A stretch of 33,632 bases of DNA from Chthoniobacterales bacterium (GTDB lineage: Bacteria; Verrucomicrobiota; Verrucomicrobiia; Chthoniobacterales; JACTMZ01). The notes under the pieces are model-generated. The model ran no database searches and was not told the DNA's origin. It worked only from the letters and a program-made list of their open reading frames with translations. The DNA is taken from NCBI GenBank assembly GCA_018883245.1, contig VEQL01000028.1:1-33632 (forward strand), given 5' to 3'. The position numbers were made by a program, and so were the translations under genes. Of the stretch, positions 1-7,770 are shown piece by piece (position 1 is the stretch's first letter; each line of letters begins with the position of its first letter).

Positions 1-1
1 G

Positions 2-709
2 ATCTACACCGACGTGGACGGCGTTTACACCTGCGATCCGCGCGTCGTGCCGGCGGCCCGCAAAATCGATACCATCAGCTACGAGGAGATGCTCGAGATG
101 GCATCGTCCGGCTCAAAGGTCATGCAGTCGCGATCGGTCGAGTTCGCCAACAAATTCAACGTCCTTTTCGAAGTGCGCAGCAGTTTCAACAACAACCCGG
201 GAACCATCGTGAAAGCCGAAACACCAGGAATGGAGGACGTCGTGATCCGCGGCGTCAGCATCGAACGCAACCAGGCGAAAGTCACCATCGAGGGCGTCCC
301 CGACAAGACCGGCACCGCGGCGAAAATCTTCAACGCGCTCGCCGCGGCCAATGTCGTGGTCGATGTTATCGTGCAGACCGCGCCCCACGCGGGAAAAACC
401 GACATCTCGTTCACCACGAACAAAGACGAACTGGAAAAAGCGGATGCCGCGCTCAACGCGGTGGCCAAAGAAATCGGTGCGGCCGGTGTGACCCGCACCG
501 CCGGGGTCGCCAAGCTGAGCGTGGTCGGCATCGGCATGCGCTCGCACTCCGGTGTGGCGGCGAAACTTTTCGACCTGCTCTCGAACGGCGGATTCAACAT
601 CCAGATGATCTCGACGTCGGAGATCAAAATCGCCGTCATCCTCGACGAGGATCGCATCGCCGACGCGGCCAAAGTCGTTCACGAAGGCTTCGGGCTTTCG
701 ACCAAATAG
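2..709 (+). CDS. lysC: Aspartate kinase, C-terminal part (5' end outside window)
   Basis: Aspartate kinase phosphorylates aspartate, the first step towards lysine, threonine, methionine and diaminopimelate. The frame is open from the window edge and begins with [17 protein letters not shown], the conserved nucleotide-binding segment near the end of the kinase domain. The next 60 residues finish that domain, with [16 protein letters not shown] and its following helix. Two ACT domains fill the rest, starting near [20 protein letters not shown] and [35 protein letters not shown] is the usual effector-binding strand of the second ACT domain, so feedback by lysine and/or threonine is expected from the family. 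No homoserine dehydrogenase domain follows, so this is a monofunctional enzyme. The gene ends just before a strong terminator. Confidence 0.95.
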   Translation: MYTDVDGVYTCDPRVVPAARKIDTISYEEMLEMASSGSKVMQSRSVEFANKFNVLFEVRSSFNNNPGTIVKAETPGMEDVVIRGVSIERNQAKVTIEGVPDKTGTAAKIFNALAAANVVVDVIVQTAPHAGKTDISFTTNKDELEKADAALNAVAKEIGAAGVTRTAGVAKLSVVGIGMRSHSGVAAKLFDLLSNGGFNIQMISTSEIKIAVILDEDRIADAAKVVHEGFGLSTK

Positions 710-745
710 AAAAACCGGCGGAGCGCTCGGCCCCGCCGGTTTTAT
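710..745. terminator. Bidirectional Rho-independent terminator between lysC and the DUF805 gene
   Basis: The arms AAAACCGGCGG (711-721) and CCGCCGGTTTT (733-743) are perfect inverted repeats around an 11-base centre that can itself pair partly. A T run follows on the plus strand. Five A bases at 710-714 give a U run for minus-strand transcripts. It lies between convergent genes ending at 709 and 762, so one hairpin can stop both. Confidence 0.9.
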
Positions 746-761
746 AAAGACCGGGCGTCTG

Positions 762-1124
762 TCAGGCGCCTTTCGGATTCGGGCCGTATTGGTTCTCGCC
801 CGGTTGGCTGTCTTGGACAAAGAACACGAGCAGGACGATGGGACCGATCAGGGGAATCAAGCCGATAAGAATCCACCATCCGCAACGCCCGGTGTCGTGA
901 AGACGCCGGATGGCAACGGCGAGTCCGGGAAGAATCACCGCCAGCGAATACAGGCCGGACAGGATTCCGTAGCCTCCCTCGCTGCGGAGGCCGATCACGC
1001 CTTCGATGATGTTCAGGACGATGATCGCAATGATGTTGAACAGCACGAACATCCAGTAAGCCTTGCGCCGGGCGCGGCCGGTGAACGTGACGTAGTTTTT
1101 CCAGGCATCAAGATACCAATTCAT
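762..1124 (-). CDS. DUF805 family inner-membrane protein
   Basis: A 120-residue membrane protein beginning MNWYLDAWKNYVTFTGRARR, the typical DUF805 start, where an amphipathic N-terminus precedes the first helix. Hydrophobic stretches follow: AYWMFVLFNIIAIIVLNII, a stretch near GILSGLYSLAVILPGLAVA, and WWILIGLIPLIGPIVLLVFF. The family signature AIRRLHDTGRCGWW lies between the last two, and the C-terminus reads PGENQYGPNPKG, as in YhaH-like proteins. The ATG at 1124 was chosen over an in-frame start 18 residues upstream because it gives the exact family N-terminus. The biochemical role of the family is not known. It is a single gene, convergent with lysC, sharing its terminator. Confidence 0.9.
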   Translation of the reverse strand: MNWYLDAWKNYVTFTGRARRKAYWMFVLFNIIAIIVLNIIEGVIGLRSEGGYGILSGLYSLAVILPGLAVAIRRLHDTGRCGWWILIGLIPLIGPIVLLVFFVQDSQPGENQYGPNPKGA

Positions 1125-1220
1125 AGTTTTTTGATTTTCGGGGTTGTGTTGATACGACGCACTCAAGCTAGGTAGCACTGCCGCACGCGGGAAGCATGAA
1201 ATCGCACGGGGCGATGGGGA

Positions 1221-1928
1221 CTATTCCGACGGCATGCCCGGCACGGTGAGAGCCCTGCCGTTGTCCTTCGGTCCGAGGTCGAGAAGATAGGGTCCGGCCG
1301 CTTTGGCCCATTGATCCGCTGTCGGGTATCGCGCGGCACCATCTTTGCCGAAGCAGGATCGGAGCATGTCCGTGTTGATGATGCCGGGGTTGAGCGCCAC
1401 CGCCGGAAGTCCTTTTGGAAGTTCCTGCGCCAACGCCTGCGTGAGACCCTCGATCGCCCATTTGCTCGCACAGTAGGCGGCCACTTCGGGTGACGTCGAA
1501 CGTCCCCAGCCGGAGCTGAAATTGACGACCACGCCGGAGCCGCGGTGGATCATGGCCGGCAGATAGTGACGCAGCACGTGCGCCGTGCCTTTGATGTTGG
1601 TGTCGATCACGGCATCGAACTCGGGCGCCGGGATGTCCCAAAGCGGTGCGTTTTCCGCCATGACCGCCGCGTTGTTGACCAGCAAATCCGGTGCGCCGAA
1701 ATGCGCGAGCACATCGCAGGCCCAGACGCGCACCGCCTCGTCATCCGAAACATCGACGGCAGAAAAATGGTGCAGCGGGCCGTGTTCCGCGCGCAGTTCG
1801 TCCACCACATCCTGCGATCTTGCGCAACCGGCCACGCGGTGTCCCTCGGCTAGGTAGTGTTCCGCCAACGCGCGCCCGCAACCGCGCGAAATCCCGGTGA
1901 TGACGATTGTTCGCCCGCGCCCGGCCAT
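1221..1928 (-). CDS. Short-chain dehydrogenase/reductase (SDR), classical type
   Basis: A 235-residue NAD(P)-dependent oxidoreductase of unknown substrate. The Rossmann glycine motif TGISRGCG is at residues 11-18, and DVSDD near 59-63 binds the adenine. NNAA is at 85-88, N111 is in helix 4, S138/S139 are in VVNFSSG, and the catalytic YCASK has Y152 and K156. The tetrad N-S-Y-K is complete, so it should be active. PGIINTDM after strand 6 is the usual cofactor-closing segment. The ATG at 1928 lies 5 bases beyond the lipA stop. A TTG at 1937 that overlaps that stop is an alternative adding three residues. Close spacing suggests cotranscription with lipA, but the fold gives no clue that it acts in lipoate metabolism. 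Confidence 0.9.
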   Translation of the reverse strand: MAGRGRTIVITGISRGCGRALAEHYLAEGHRVAGCARSQDVVDELRAEHGPLHHFSAVDVSDDEAVRVWACDVLAHFGAPDLLVNNAAVMAENAPLWDIPAPEFDAVIDTNIKGTAHVLRHYLPAMIHRGSGVVVNFSSGWGRSTSPEVAAYCASKWAIEGLTQALAQELPKGLPAVALNPGIINTDMLRSCFGKDGAARYPTADQWAKAAGPYLLDLGPKDNGRALTVPGMPSE

Positions 1929-1933
1929 GGCGA

Positions 1934-2833
1934 TCAACCCCGCTTTTTCGCTTCGATCGGATTGAAGTCGTCCGCGTGATACGAGCTGCGGACGAGCGGC
2001 CCGCTGGCCACGTGGGCGAAGCCTTTCTTCCGGGCGATGTCGCCGTAAAGTTCGAATGTTTCCGGACGGATAAATTCCACCACTGGCAGGTGCTGCGGTG
2101 TGGGGCGCAGATATTGCCCGAGAGTCAGCACCTGGACATCGTGCTCGCGCAGGTCGTCCATGGCCTGGAAAATTTCGGTCTCCGTTTCCCCGAGACCGAG
2201 CATCATGCCGCTCTTGGTGACGACGTCCGGGCTCAGTTCCTTGGCGCGCCGGAGGAATTGCAGTGAGAGCTTGTATTTGGCGCGCGAGCGCACGAGCGGC
2301 GTGAGGCGTTCGACCGTCTCGATGTTGTGGTTGAAAACATGCGGCGCCGCCTCGAGCACCGTGCGCAGTGAATCGTCCTTGCCGTTGAAGTCGGGCACCA
2401 GGACCTCGATGATGATGGCCGGGTCCTTTTGGCGCACAGCCTCGATCGTGCGCGCGAAATGCAGCGCCCCGCCGTCCGGGATATCATCGCGCGCCACCGC
2501 GGTGATCACGACGTGTTTGAGTTTCATCCGCCCCACGGCTTCTGCCACGCGCTGCGGTTCGTCCTGCTCGAGCGCGAAAGGCTTGGCCGTGGTCACTGCG
2601 CAGAATCCGCAGGCACGGGTGCAGCGGTCGCCCGCGATCATGAAGGTCGCCGTTCCTTGGCTCCAGCATTCCCAGCGGTTCGGGCACTGCGCGCTTTCGC
2701 ACACCGTGTGCAAACGGAGATCGGAAACCAGCGCCTTGGTGGAAAAGAACACCGGGTTGGACGGAAGGCGAACTTTGATCCAGTCCGGCTTCTTCGCTTG
2801 ATGCAAAGAAGGATCAATTTTGCTGCAGCCCAT
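1934..2833 (-). CDS. lipA: Lipoyl synthase (radical SAM)
   Basis: Lipoyl synthase inserts two sulfur atoms into protein-bound octanoyl groups, making the lipoyl cofactor of 2-oxoacid dehydrogenases and the glycine cleavage H protein. The 299-residue length is normal. The auxiliary cluster cysteines are in CESAQCPNRWEC (C45, C50, C56), and the radical-SAM cluster motif is CTRACGFC (C71, C75, C78). HQAKKPDWIKVRLP at the N-terminus and LGLGETETEI and LTLGQYLRPT later are family hallmarks. The C-terminal VRSSYHA carries the serine that ligates the auxiliary cluster. No lipB is visible here. It sits 76 bases downstream of glnD and just ahead of the SDR gene, probably in one leftward transcript. 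Confidence 0.97.
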   Translation of the reverse strand: MGCSKIDPSLHQAKKPDWIKVRLPSNPVFFSTKALVSDLRLHTVCESAQCPNRWECWSQGTATFMIAGDRCTRACGFCAVTTAKPFALEQDEPQRVAEAVGRMKLKHVVITAVARDDIPDGGALHFARTIEAVRQKDPAIIIEVLVPDFNGKDDSLRTVLEAAPHVFNHNIETVERLTPLVRSRAKYKLSLQFLRRAKELSPDVVTKSGMMLGLGETETEIFQAMDDLREHDVQVLTLGQYLRPTPQHLPVVEFIRPETFELYGDIARKKGFAHVASGPLVRSSYHADDFNPIEAKKRG

Positions 2834-2909
2834 AATGTCTTTAATTTACACCAGCCTGCCGCGGGCGGAAGGGAAAAGCGGCTCCTGAGATCTGCCCGCG
2901 GTGAACAAA

Positions 2910-5666
2910 CTATTTCGCCGGCGAGCCGACGGCCGCATCGTGCAGCGCGCGTTGCAGTGCGCGGATGTCGCGGTCGCTCGTGATTTTTTCGCCGTCCTTG
3001 GCGCGCACGAGATAGAAGGTGTCCATGGCCACTTCCTTTTCCGTGGTGATGCGCGCCAGTTCCAGCGACAACCCCAGGTTCGCGATGGCCGCAAACAGAT
3101 CGTAAAGCAGCCCCATCCGGTCGGGCGTCTCGATGTCCACGATGGTGAAGACGGGGTGGCTGCGGTCATCGACCGTGATGCGCGTGGGGATGTCGGCTTC
3201 TTGCGACATGAAGTAGCGCATGCGCTGGCGCGCCTTTTCGATGTGCGGGAGGAAGTCGAAATCGGGATCGAGCAGCGACTCGTCCAGGAGCCGCTCGACC
3301 ATGCGGTGGTCGCGCTCGCTGTCCACCGGACGGTGCTTGGGGTCGCAGACGCGGAAAAAATCCAGCACGAGATTGTCGCCGCGCGTGTAGATGTCCGCGC
3401 TCAGCACGTTGATTCGCGCGGAGAGGAACGCGGCGCAGATGCGCGCGACGAGTCCGGGGTGATCCCAGCCGCAGACGATGACCTCGCTGTGTCCTTTTTC
3501 GGGTTGGTGCACCCACTTGATCACCGGACAAACGCCGCCCGCGCCTTCGCCGAGTTGCGCGGCATAAAATTCCCGGAAAAACCGGATGTGGTCTGCGATG
3601 TCCGGCGCCGGGAACGTGCGGAAGTAGCGCTCGGGCATTTGCGCGAAATGGGCCGCGGTTTCCTCGGCGAAATCGGCGCCCAGCTTTTCGGCGACAGTCT
3701 TTTGCAGGACCTCGAGCCCGACGCGCTGCTGACTGAAGGATTCTTCGCCTTGTCTGAGGAAAGCCGTGGTCGAACGGTAAAGTTGCCAGACGAGCCCTTC
3801 CTTCCAATCCGACCATGCAGCGTCGCTCGTCCCGCGTCCGTCGGCCAGGGTGATGAGCATGAGCGAATCGAGGTCCTCGGAGCTTTGCACGATGCCGGCG
3901 AAGTGCGAGATGGTCGCCGGGTCGTCCAGGTTGCGCGACTGGGCTGTCTTCGAGAGCAGACCGTGGTTGTCCACGAGCAGCAGGAGAGCGCGGCGCTGGC
4001 CGGAAGGCAGCTGCAGCCTGCGGGCGACGCGCGCGGTGAGGAGGGCGCTGGCATCCTCGTGATGCCGGCGGTTTTCCGCCTTGCCCGTGTCGTGCATGAG
4101 CAGCGCAAGGTAGAGGGTGGACGGCGTGTCGCACTGCTGGAACAGCGCGCGGTAGCCCTTGAGCTTCGGGTCGTCGGTGTCGATCAACTCGTCGAGCTTG
4201 TCGATGCAAAGCAGCGTGTGTTCGTCGGCGGTGTAGCGGTGGAAAAACTCGTGCTGCACCAGGCAGGTGAGCCTTCCGAACTCCGGAAGATAACGGCCCA
4301 GAAAGTCGGTCTCGTGCATCATGCGCAGGATGCGCCCGACTTCACCTTTGCGGGAAAGGATGGCGAGGAACACCTCGCGCGCCGCGCGCGAGTATTGGAA
4401 GGTGCGATCAACAAGGTCGAGGCGCTTGCGCACGAGGTCGGCCAGCTCGGGCGAAAGCGCGAGTCGGCGGACCTGCGCGTGCTGGAAAAGGCGCATGAGG
4501 CGCTGCGGGTCCTGGCCGAACACCGAGGGCGTATCCGCGTAGAGCATCCCGTTTTTGGCGTAAAACCCGTCGAAGCGCTCCGGCCGCTCGTCGCGCGCCG
4601 CAAACAGGCCGATCAGTCTGCGTGCGTGGCCCGAAGGCTTCAGCTCCGGCACCATGCGGTGCACGGCGACCTCCATGATCCGGCGGATGTTGCGCGTGTG
4701 CATGTAGTAGTCGCGCATGAAATCCTCGACGCGCCTCAGCATGTGCTTGTGCGGATAGTGGAGGCGCGTGGCCACCTGGCCCTGAAGGTGCAGTGTCAAC
4801 GTGTCGGTCGGACGCTTGTTGATAAAATGCATCTCCGTGCGCACCCGGAGGAGAAAATCGTGGGCTTTGTCGAGCAGTCGTCGCTCGCTCTCGGTGAGGA
4901 TTTTTTTTTCCACGAGCTTCGCCGTGGTCGGCGCGTTGTGGCGCATGGACCCGATCCACAGCAGGTTCTGGTAGTCGCGCAATCCGCCCGCGCCCTGTTT
5001 GATGTTGGGCTCCTGCATCGAGATGATGCGCCCGTATTGTTCGTGAAGTTCCTTTTGGTTGACCAGCCGCCAGGCGGTGTAAGCGTCCTCCTTGCCCTTC
5101 ACGCATTTTTGTTCGAATTCCTTGCGGAACTTCGTGCAAAGGTCCTTGTCGCCGCAGAGGAAGCGCGACTCGAGCATGGAAGTCTTGGTCTGGAGGTCGG
5201 CGTTGGCCTGCGTGATGGCCTCCTGCACCGAGCGCGCCGAGTGCCCGACCTTGAATCCGATGTCCCAAAGCATGCGCACGATGTCCTGGATGATCGCGGC
5301 CTGTTTTTCGTCCGGTCGCGCTTTGCCGTGCAGGAACATGATGTCCACGTCGCTGAAAGGGTTCATCTCCCGGCGTCCGTAGCCGCCGAACGCCACCACG
5401 GCCAACCCGTCGGGTTTGGGGCGCCCGGTGTGTTCGCAGCAAACCTGCGCGTAGAGATGGCGGACGAGCACATCGACCAGATCGCTGCGCTGCCGCACAA
5501 CCTCGCGCCCGCCCGCGCCCGACGATATCCGCAACCGCAGGCGGTGTTCCTCGTGTCGGCGGAAACGATGGTAAGCAGCCAGCGATTCCGCGGCCGTCTT
5601 TCCGCGGGTCTGCCGTTCGAGGTCTTCGGCGGCGTGCGCAAGGCTTTTGTCGGAGGTCGTGGACAT
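2910..5666 (-). CDS. glnD: [Protein-PII] uridylyltransferase / uridylyl-removing enzyme
   Basis: GlnD senses glutamine and adds UMP to, or removes it from, the PII signalling protein, thereby setting glutamine synthetase activity. At 918 residues it is full length. The nucleotidyltransferase motif FGGYGRREMNPFSDVDIMF spans about residues 93-111, with metal-binding D106 and D108. IKQGAGGLRDYQNLLW is the conserved GlnD helix. An HD hydrolase domain follows, with FHRYTADEHTL and LLMHDTGKA near residue 520. Two ACT domains end the protein, starting near EVIVCGWDHPGLVARI (about 725) and VFTIVDIETPDRMGLLY (about 840). The OmpA-like gene ends 21 bases upstream. No glnB is in the window. Translation on the opposite strand is also open over a long stretch, which is a GC effect. 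Confidence 0.96.
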   Translation of the reverse strand: MSTTSDKSLAHAAEDLERQTRGKTAAESLAAYHRFRRHEEHRLRLRISSGAGGREVVRQRSDLVDVLVRHLYAQVCCEHTGRPKPDGLAVVAFGGYGRREMNPFSDVDIMFLHGKARPDEKQAAIIQDIVRMLWDIGFKVGHSARSVQEAITQANADLQTKTSMLESRFLCGDKDLCTKFRKEFEQKCVKGKEDAYTAWRLVNQKELHEQYGRIISMQEPNIKQGAGGLRDYQNLLWIGSMRHNAPTTAKLVEKKILTESERRLLDKAHDFLLRVRTEMHFINKRPTDTLTLHLQGQVATRLHYPHKHMLRRVEDFMRDYYMHTRNIRRIMEVAVHRMVPELKPSGHARRLIGLFAARDERPERFDGFYAKNGMLYADTPSVFGQDPQRLMRLFQHAQVRRLALSPELADLVRKRLDLVDRTFQYSRAAREVFLAILSRKGEVGRILRMMHETDFLGRYLPEFGRLTCLVQHEFFHRYTADEHTLLCIDKLDELIDTDDPKLKGYRALFQQCDTPSTLYLALLMHDTGKAENRRHHEDASALLTARVARRLQLPSGQRRALLLLVDNHGLLSKTAQSRNLDDPATISHFAGIVQSSEDLDSLMLITLADGRGTSDAAWSDWKEGLVWQLYRSTTAFLRQGEESFSQQRVGLEVLQKTVAEKLGADFAEETAAHFAQMPERYFRTFPAPDIADHIRFFREFYAAQLGEGAGGVCPVIKWVHQPEKGHSEVIVCGWDHPGLVARICAAFLSARINVLSADIYTRGDNLVLDFFRVCDPKHRPVDSERDHRMVERLLDESLLDPDFDFLPHIEKARQRMRYFMSQEADIPTRITVDDRSHPVFTIVDIETPDRMGLLYDLFAAIANLGLSLELARITTEKEVAMDTFYLVRAKDGEKITSDRDIRALQRALHDAAVGSPAK

Positions 5667-5687
5667 TTCGGTTGCGGGTGTCCGCGT

Positions 5688-6665
5688 TTATTCTCCGGCG
5701 TCGGTCCGCAGGATGACGATCTCCACGCGCCGGTTGAGCTTTTGCTCCTCGACGGTCCCGCCCAGGGGGGCGAGCGGGCGCGTGCTGCCCAGGCCGCGTG
5801 TTTCGATGCACGAAGGATCGATGGCCATGGTTCCGGCCAGCCATTGTTTCACCGACTCGGCGCGCGCGAGGCTCAGCCGCGCGTTGTATTCTGTGCCGCC
5901 GAAAGAATCGGTGTGACCCTCGATGCGGAAGCGCGCCCGGGGATTGCGGCGGATCAGCTCGCCGAGTTTCTCCAGACTGGTGACGGCCTCGGGTCGCAGG
6001 AAAGATTCGTCGTAGCCGAAGAGGACGTCGGACGGCATGAAGATCGGGGCTTGCGAGGCGGAAAGCCCTCCGCTTTGGCTGAGCAGCTCATCCAGATTGC
6101 TGTAGCCTTCGGGCACCGCATCGCCACCACGGGCGGAGGCTCCGGCCGCGAGTTCGATGGCGGGTTGGGCCGGTGATGCGGCATCCTCGGCCAGCATCGC
6201 TTCGCGCATCGCGTCGAGATCATCTTCGAGCGCGCTGGCTGCGGCGGCGTTCAGCCGTGCGGCGCCCTCGGCGGCGGCGCGTCGGATGTCGGGCGGCGGT
6301 TCCTTTTCCAAGCCGATGTCTCCGGGTTTGGCGGGCGCATGTTGCGTTTGCGGAAGTTCCGCGGTCACGTCCTCGGGCGGCAGATCCACCGGCGCGGGGG
6401 TGTTCATCGTGCGTGCGGCTTCGGGCGCCGGATCATCCTCGAGCAACCGGGAGTCGATCTCGACACGGTCCACTTTGAACGCGCGCGGGACCATCTCCTC
6501 GTAGTAGGAATCACTGAAAGTCTTCACCGGATAGTCGCGTGCCCACCACAGGAAGCCGGCGTGGATGGCCAGCGAAAGCAACAGTGCGACAAGAAGGAAG
6601 CGCGCCCGCAGGTCTTTCTTCGGCGCCTCCTCTTCGAGCTGTTGCATCACGGACGAGCGGTTCAT
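5688..6665 (-). CDS. Membrane-anchored OmpA-family peptidoglycan-binding protein
   Basis: A 325-residue envelope protein. Residues 1-21 are charged and cytoplasmic, and one hydrophobic anchor follows ([20 protein letters not shown], about 22-41). A long acidic, proline- and alanine-rich linker runs to about 210, and an OmpA C-terminal domain fills the rest. That domain starts at [14 protein letters not shown] (214) and contains [23 protein letters not shown] in sequence, with HTD at 251-253, and RGLGSTRPL and LNRRVEI at the end. This architecture resembles periplasmic proteins fixed in the inner membrane and bound to peptidoglycan, not a beta-barrel porin, since no barrel region is present. 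The N-terminal anchor is reminiscent of TonB-like proteins, but there is no TonB C-terminal domain. It heads the leftward group with glnD. Confidence 0.85.
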   Translation of the reverse strand: MNRSSVMQQLEEEAPKKDLRARFLLVALLLSLAIHAGFLWWARDYPVKTFSDSYYEEMVPRAFKVDRVEIDSRLLEDDPAPEAARTMNTPAPVDLPPEDVTAELPQTQHAPAKPGDIGLEKEPPPDIRRAAAEGAARLNAAAASALEDDLDAMREAMLAEDAASPAQPAIELAAGASARGGDAVPEGYSNLDELLSQSGGLSASQAPIFMPSDVLFGYDESFLRPEAVTSLEKLGELIRRNPRARFRIEGHTDSFGGTEYNARLSLARAESVKQWLAGTMAIDPSCIETRGLGSTRPLAPLGGTVEEQKLNRRVEIVILRTDAGE

Positions 6666-6763
6666 GGGCGTTGAAGCTTACGGCGGCGCGGTGCCGATGC
6701 CAACATGCCGCTGCCGCGGGCTTGAACAAGGTTTTTCCTCGGGTAGTCTCGAGGTTCTTTTCC
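6666..6763. promoter_or_regulatory. Divergent intergenic region between the OmpA-like gene and hisG
   Basis: This 98-base stretch separates oppositely transcribed start codons and must carry at least the promoter of one of them. GAGG at 6751-6754, nine bases before the hisG ATG, is a good ribosome binding site. TTGAAC at 6722 with TAGTCT at 6744 is spaced like a sigma-70 promoter, but would start transcription after the GAGG, so that pair was not accepted. No clear operator is visible. Confidence 0.4.
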
Positions 6764-7642
6764 ATGCAGAAACCCACGCTCAGGATCGGTTTGCCATCGG
6801 GCAGTTTGATGGATCAAACCTTGGCGCTTTTTGCCAAGGCGGGATTCGCCATTTCCGGTGCCAGCCGTTCTTACCGGCCGTCGGTCGATGACCCGGAGTT
6901 GGTGGTCCGCCTGCTGCGGGCCCAGGAAATCAGCCGCTACGTCGAACAAGGCTTCCTCGATTGCGGGATCACCGGCCGCGATTGGGTCGCGGAAAACGGA
7001 TCCGACGTCGCTTCGCTCTGCGACCTGCCTTACAGCAAGGCGACTTCCGCACCGACACGCTGGGTGGTTGTGGTCCCCGAGGACTCGCCCGTGAAGAAAA
7101 TCGAGGATCTTGCCGGCAAGCGCGTGGCCACCGAGGCGGTGGGTCTGACGAAAGAATTTTTCCGCCGCCGCGGGGTCGAGGCCGACGTGGAATTCAGCTG
7201 GGGTGCGACCGAAGTCAAGGTGCCGGACCTCGTTGATGCCATCGTCGATATCACCGAGACCGGTTCCTCTTTGCGTGCCAACAAACTCCGGATCCTCGAG
7301 ACGATCATGGAGTCTTACCCTGTCTTCATCGCCAACCGCACGGCCTACTCGGATGAGTGGAAGCGCGGCAAAATGGACCGCGTTGTTCTGCTGCTTCAAG
7401 GCGCCTTGGCCGCCCGCGACAAAGTCGGCCTCAAAATGAACCTCCCCCAAGCGAGCTTGGAGAATTTGCTTGAGCAATTGCCCGCTCTCCGGAATCCTAC
7501 GGTTTCACCTTTGGCTCACGATGGCTGGGTTGCCGTCGAGACAGTCATCGATGAGAAGGTTGTCCGCGAAATCATCCCGCAACTCAAAGCGCTGGGTGCC
7601 GAGGGCATCATAGAATATCCCCTGAACAAGTTGGTTTATTGA
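6764..7642 (+). CDS. hisG: ATP phosphoribosyltransferase, long form
   Basis: HisG condenses ATP with PRPP, the committed step of histidine synthesis. The 292-residue protein begins [40 protein letters not shown] is the substrate-binding loop region. [20 protein letters not shown] is the conserved PRPP-binding segment. About 75 residues after it form the C-terminal regulatory domain of the long form ([20 protein letters not shown], then [28 protein letters not shown]). The long form is hexameric and inhibited by histidine, and needs no HisZ partner. The ATG at 6764 has GAGG nine bases upstream. An in-frame extension upstream is open but runs over the divergent gene and has no family similarity. 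Other his genes are absent here. Confidence 0.97.
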   Translation: MQKPTLRIGLPSGSLMDQTLALFAKAGFAISGASRSYRPSVDDPELVVRLLRAQEISRYVEQGFLDCGITGRDWVAENGSDVASLCDLPYSKATSAPTRWVVVVPEDSPVKKIEDLAGKRVATEAVGLTKEFFRRRGVEADVEFSWGATEVKVPDLVDAIVDITETGSSLRANKLRILETIMESYPVFIANRTAYSDEWKRGKMDRVVLLLQGALAARDKVGLKMNLPQASLENLLEQLPALRNPTVSPLAHDGWVAVETVIDEKVVREIIPQLKALGAEGIIEYPLNKLVY

Positions 7643-7648
7643 CGCAGC

Positions 7649-7753
7649 ATGGGTTCGATCAAAAAAAAGCGGAAGGCGAAGATCGCCAAGCACAAGCGCC
7701 GCAAGCGCATGAAGCTTAACCGCCACAAGAAGCGTTTGCGCTACAAGAGCTAA
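7649..7753 (+). CDS. AURKAIP1/COX24 (mS38/bS22-like) very basic mini-protein, 34 residues
   Basis: A 34-codon frame starts 6 bases after the hisG stop and ends 17 bases before the TPR gene. The product begins MGSIKKKRKAKIAKHKRRKR and continues MKLNRHKKRLRYKS, so about 60% of residues are Lys or Arg. This matches the short AURKAIP1/COX24 domain family (start MGS/MPS, KKR, K(I/M)xKHKR+KR, then NRHKK). Known members are the mitochondrial small-subunit protein mS38 and the mycobacterial ribosomal protein bS22, so a small-subunit ribosomal protein is the best inference. Genes this short are often left out of annotations. The position behind hisG suggests readthrough expression. Confidence 0.85.
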   Translation: MGSIKKKRKAKIAKHKRRKRMKLNRHKKRLRYKS

Positions 7754-7770
7754 GGGCTATCTTGGCGACC

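Noticed and set aside
2901-6176. Very long open frame on the plus strand opposite glnD and the OmpA-like gene
   Set aside because: It is a mirror of two certain genes in GC-rich DNA. It has biased Arg/Val/His/Ala composition, no family motif, and crosses two genes.
6722-6749. TTGAAC and TAGTCT as hisG promoter
   Set aside because: Transcription would start after the ribosome binding site GAGG at 6751, so the two cannot both serve hisG.
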